From: Thinopyrum elongatum
Taxonomy: Eukaryota; Streptophyta; Magnoliopsida; Poales; Poaceae
Reading direction: 5' to 3'
Length of the DNA: 64,000 bases
Assembly (NCBI GenBank): GCA_011799875.1
Contig: CM022298.1
Location: 723,642,008 to 723,706,007, forward strand
Positions 63,272 through 64,000 of the stretch are shown piece after piece. Positions within the stretch are counted from its first letter, which is position 1, and each line of letters starts with the position of its first letter. The position numbers were made by a program, and so were the translations under genes. The notes below the pieces were generated by a model. The model was not told the origin of the DNA. It worked only from the letters and a program-made list of their open reading frames with translations, and made no database searches.

Positions 63272-63301
63272 TGACGTCATCCATGCGTCATGCTGACGTC
63301 A
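63272..63301 (+). promoter_or_regulatory. Paired TGACGTCA motifs in LTR D
   Basis: Perfect TGACGTCA at 63,272-63,279 and 63,294-63,301 with TGCGTCAT between, as in LTR A. Candidate bZIP factor sites in the LTR. Confidence 0.45.
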
Positions 63302-64000
63302 GCAAGACACTGTTTCGGATAATGTTAATTTAAATAATTAATTTAATTCCAGAAATTAATAAAAACTTTAGAAAATCATATTAAATAATCCGTAACTCAG
63401 ATCGAAAAACTTTGTACATGAAAGTTGCTCAGAACGACGAGACGAATCTGAATACGCGGTCCGTTCGTCCGTCACGCGTCCCTAACTATCCGAACTTGCA
63501 ACCGTTCCCCTCTTATCCTCTGTCCGATAATTCCAAAGACCCGGGAAATATCGCCAGATATTCTCCCGCTCCGTCTGTTACGTGTGATGCTGCGTTAGAC
63601 TACCCCTAGCACCGTGTATCGTATTTGTCATGCTCATGTTTGCTATATATTTATACTGTTTCCTCCCCCTCTTCTCTCTCGATAGCCCCCGACCCCGACG
63701 TCGTCCCCGAGACCGACGCAGCTCCGGATCCCGAAGACACCATAGACGACCTTGCCCTTGCCGCCGAGCAACCAGGCAAGCCCCTCCCTTGAGCATACCG
63801 ATATCGCCCATTCTAAATTTCTCATGCTTGCATTAGAATTACTGCTGCTGCTGCTTTACCTATTCTGATGCATAGCCTGTTCATTGTAACCTACTGTTGA
63901 TAATTACCTACATATCCTAAACTGTTTAGTCTAGGCTGGGTAGAGACCTATCAAGTGACCCCACTTATCCCGACTGCCGCGCTGGATCGTCAGAAGACCC

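Larger units (their letters stand above)
61538..64000 (+). mobile_element. LTR D, start of a third chromovirus, cut by window end
   Basis: Begins TGTAACACCCCCAGTGG and aligns in order with LTR A through to the position equivalent of about 28,720, but lacks the 1.65-kb G-rich insertion. It shows the AT-rich start, a GC-rich core (62,000-63,050), the TTTATTAAATAAATAAT stretch, the TGACGTCA pair, and the segment CCGGATCCCGAAGACACCAT near 63,723. The part with mini-hairpins lies beyond the window. Frames of 60-240 codons in the GC-rich core, on both strands, are not supported by any motif. Confidence 0.85.

Overview
This is repeat-dense plant nuclear DNA, almost certainly from a grass (Poaceae). 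The evidence is a long array of a ~337-bp satellite interrupted by Ty3/gypsy chromovirus retrotransposons with very long LTRs. These LTRs start TGTAACACCCC, their primer-binding site matches initiator tRNA-Met, and their protein motifs are typical of the Tekay/Del-like clade. I find no intact host protein-coding gene, no rRNA or tRNA gene and no bacterial-type features. The exact species and the published name of the satellite cannot be settled from the sequence alone.

Layout. 1-20,403: satellite monomers read on +, interrupted at 3,301-4,465 by an internally deleted chromovirus remnant. 20,404-20,428: a 25-N gap at which the satellite flips strand. 20,429-24,637: inverted satellite. 24,638-31,579: element A, with a ~5.9-kb LTR, primer-binding site, leader and the start of gag, cut off abruptly against satellite. 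31,580-36,211: the cleanest satellite block, with monomers spaced 336-337 bp. 36,212-36,236: another 25-N gap. 36,237-50,864: noisy satellite, containing two purine-rich patches (36,747-38,371 and 38,446-38,780) that match nothing else here. 50,865-61,039: element C, a nearly complete chromovirus with 5' LTR, PBS, gag, protease, RT, RNase H, integrase, chromodomain and PPT, plus the first ~0.8 kb of its 3' LTR. 61,040-61,537: about 1.5 inverted satellite monomers. 61,538-64,000: the start of a third LTR (D), which runs off the window.

The retroelement parts form one replication cycle: LTR promoter, tRNA-primed minus strand, PPT-primed plus strand, gag particle, and protease/RT/RNase H/integrase, with a chromodomain that in this clade directs integration to heterochromatin. 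Several independent insertions of such an element in a satellite array fit that targeting. All coding parts are broken by frameshifts and stops. Many of these may be sequence errors rather than biological decay.

A major caveat is that the window mixes two quality classes. Some blocks (1,728-3,300 and 31,580-36,211) have near-perfect monomers. Others (1-1,702, 4,466-20,403, 36,237-50,864) have frequent one-base deletions and shortened homopolymers. Each of the three gaps is exactly 25 N and borders a noisy block. This looks like low-coverage long-read gap filling, so junctions and odd patches must be treated as possible assembly artefacts. I found no convincing new gene system. The most interesting biology is the chromodomain element in the satellite and a set of conserved regulatory-looking motifs and small hairpins inside the long LTRs.
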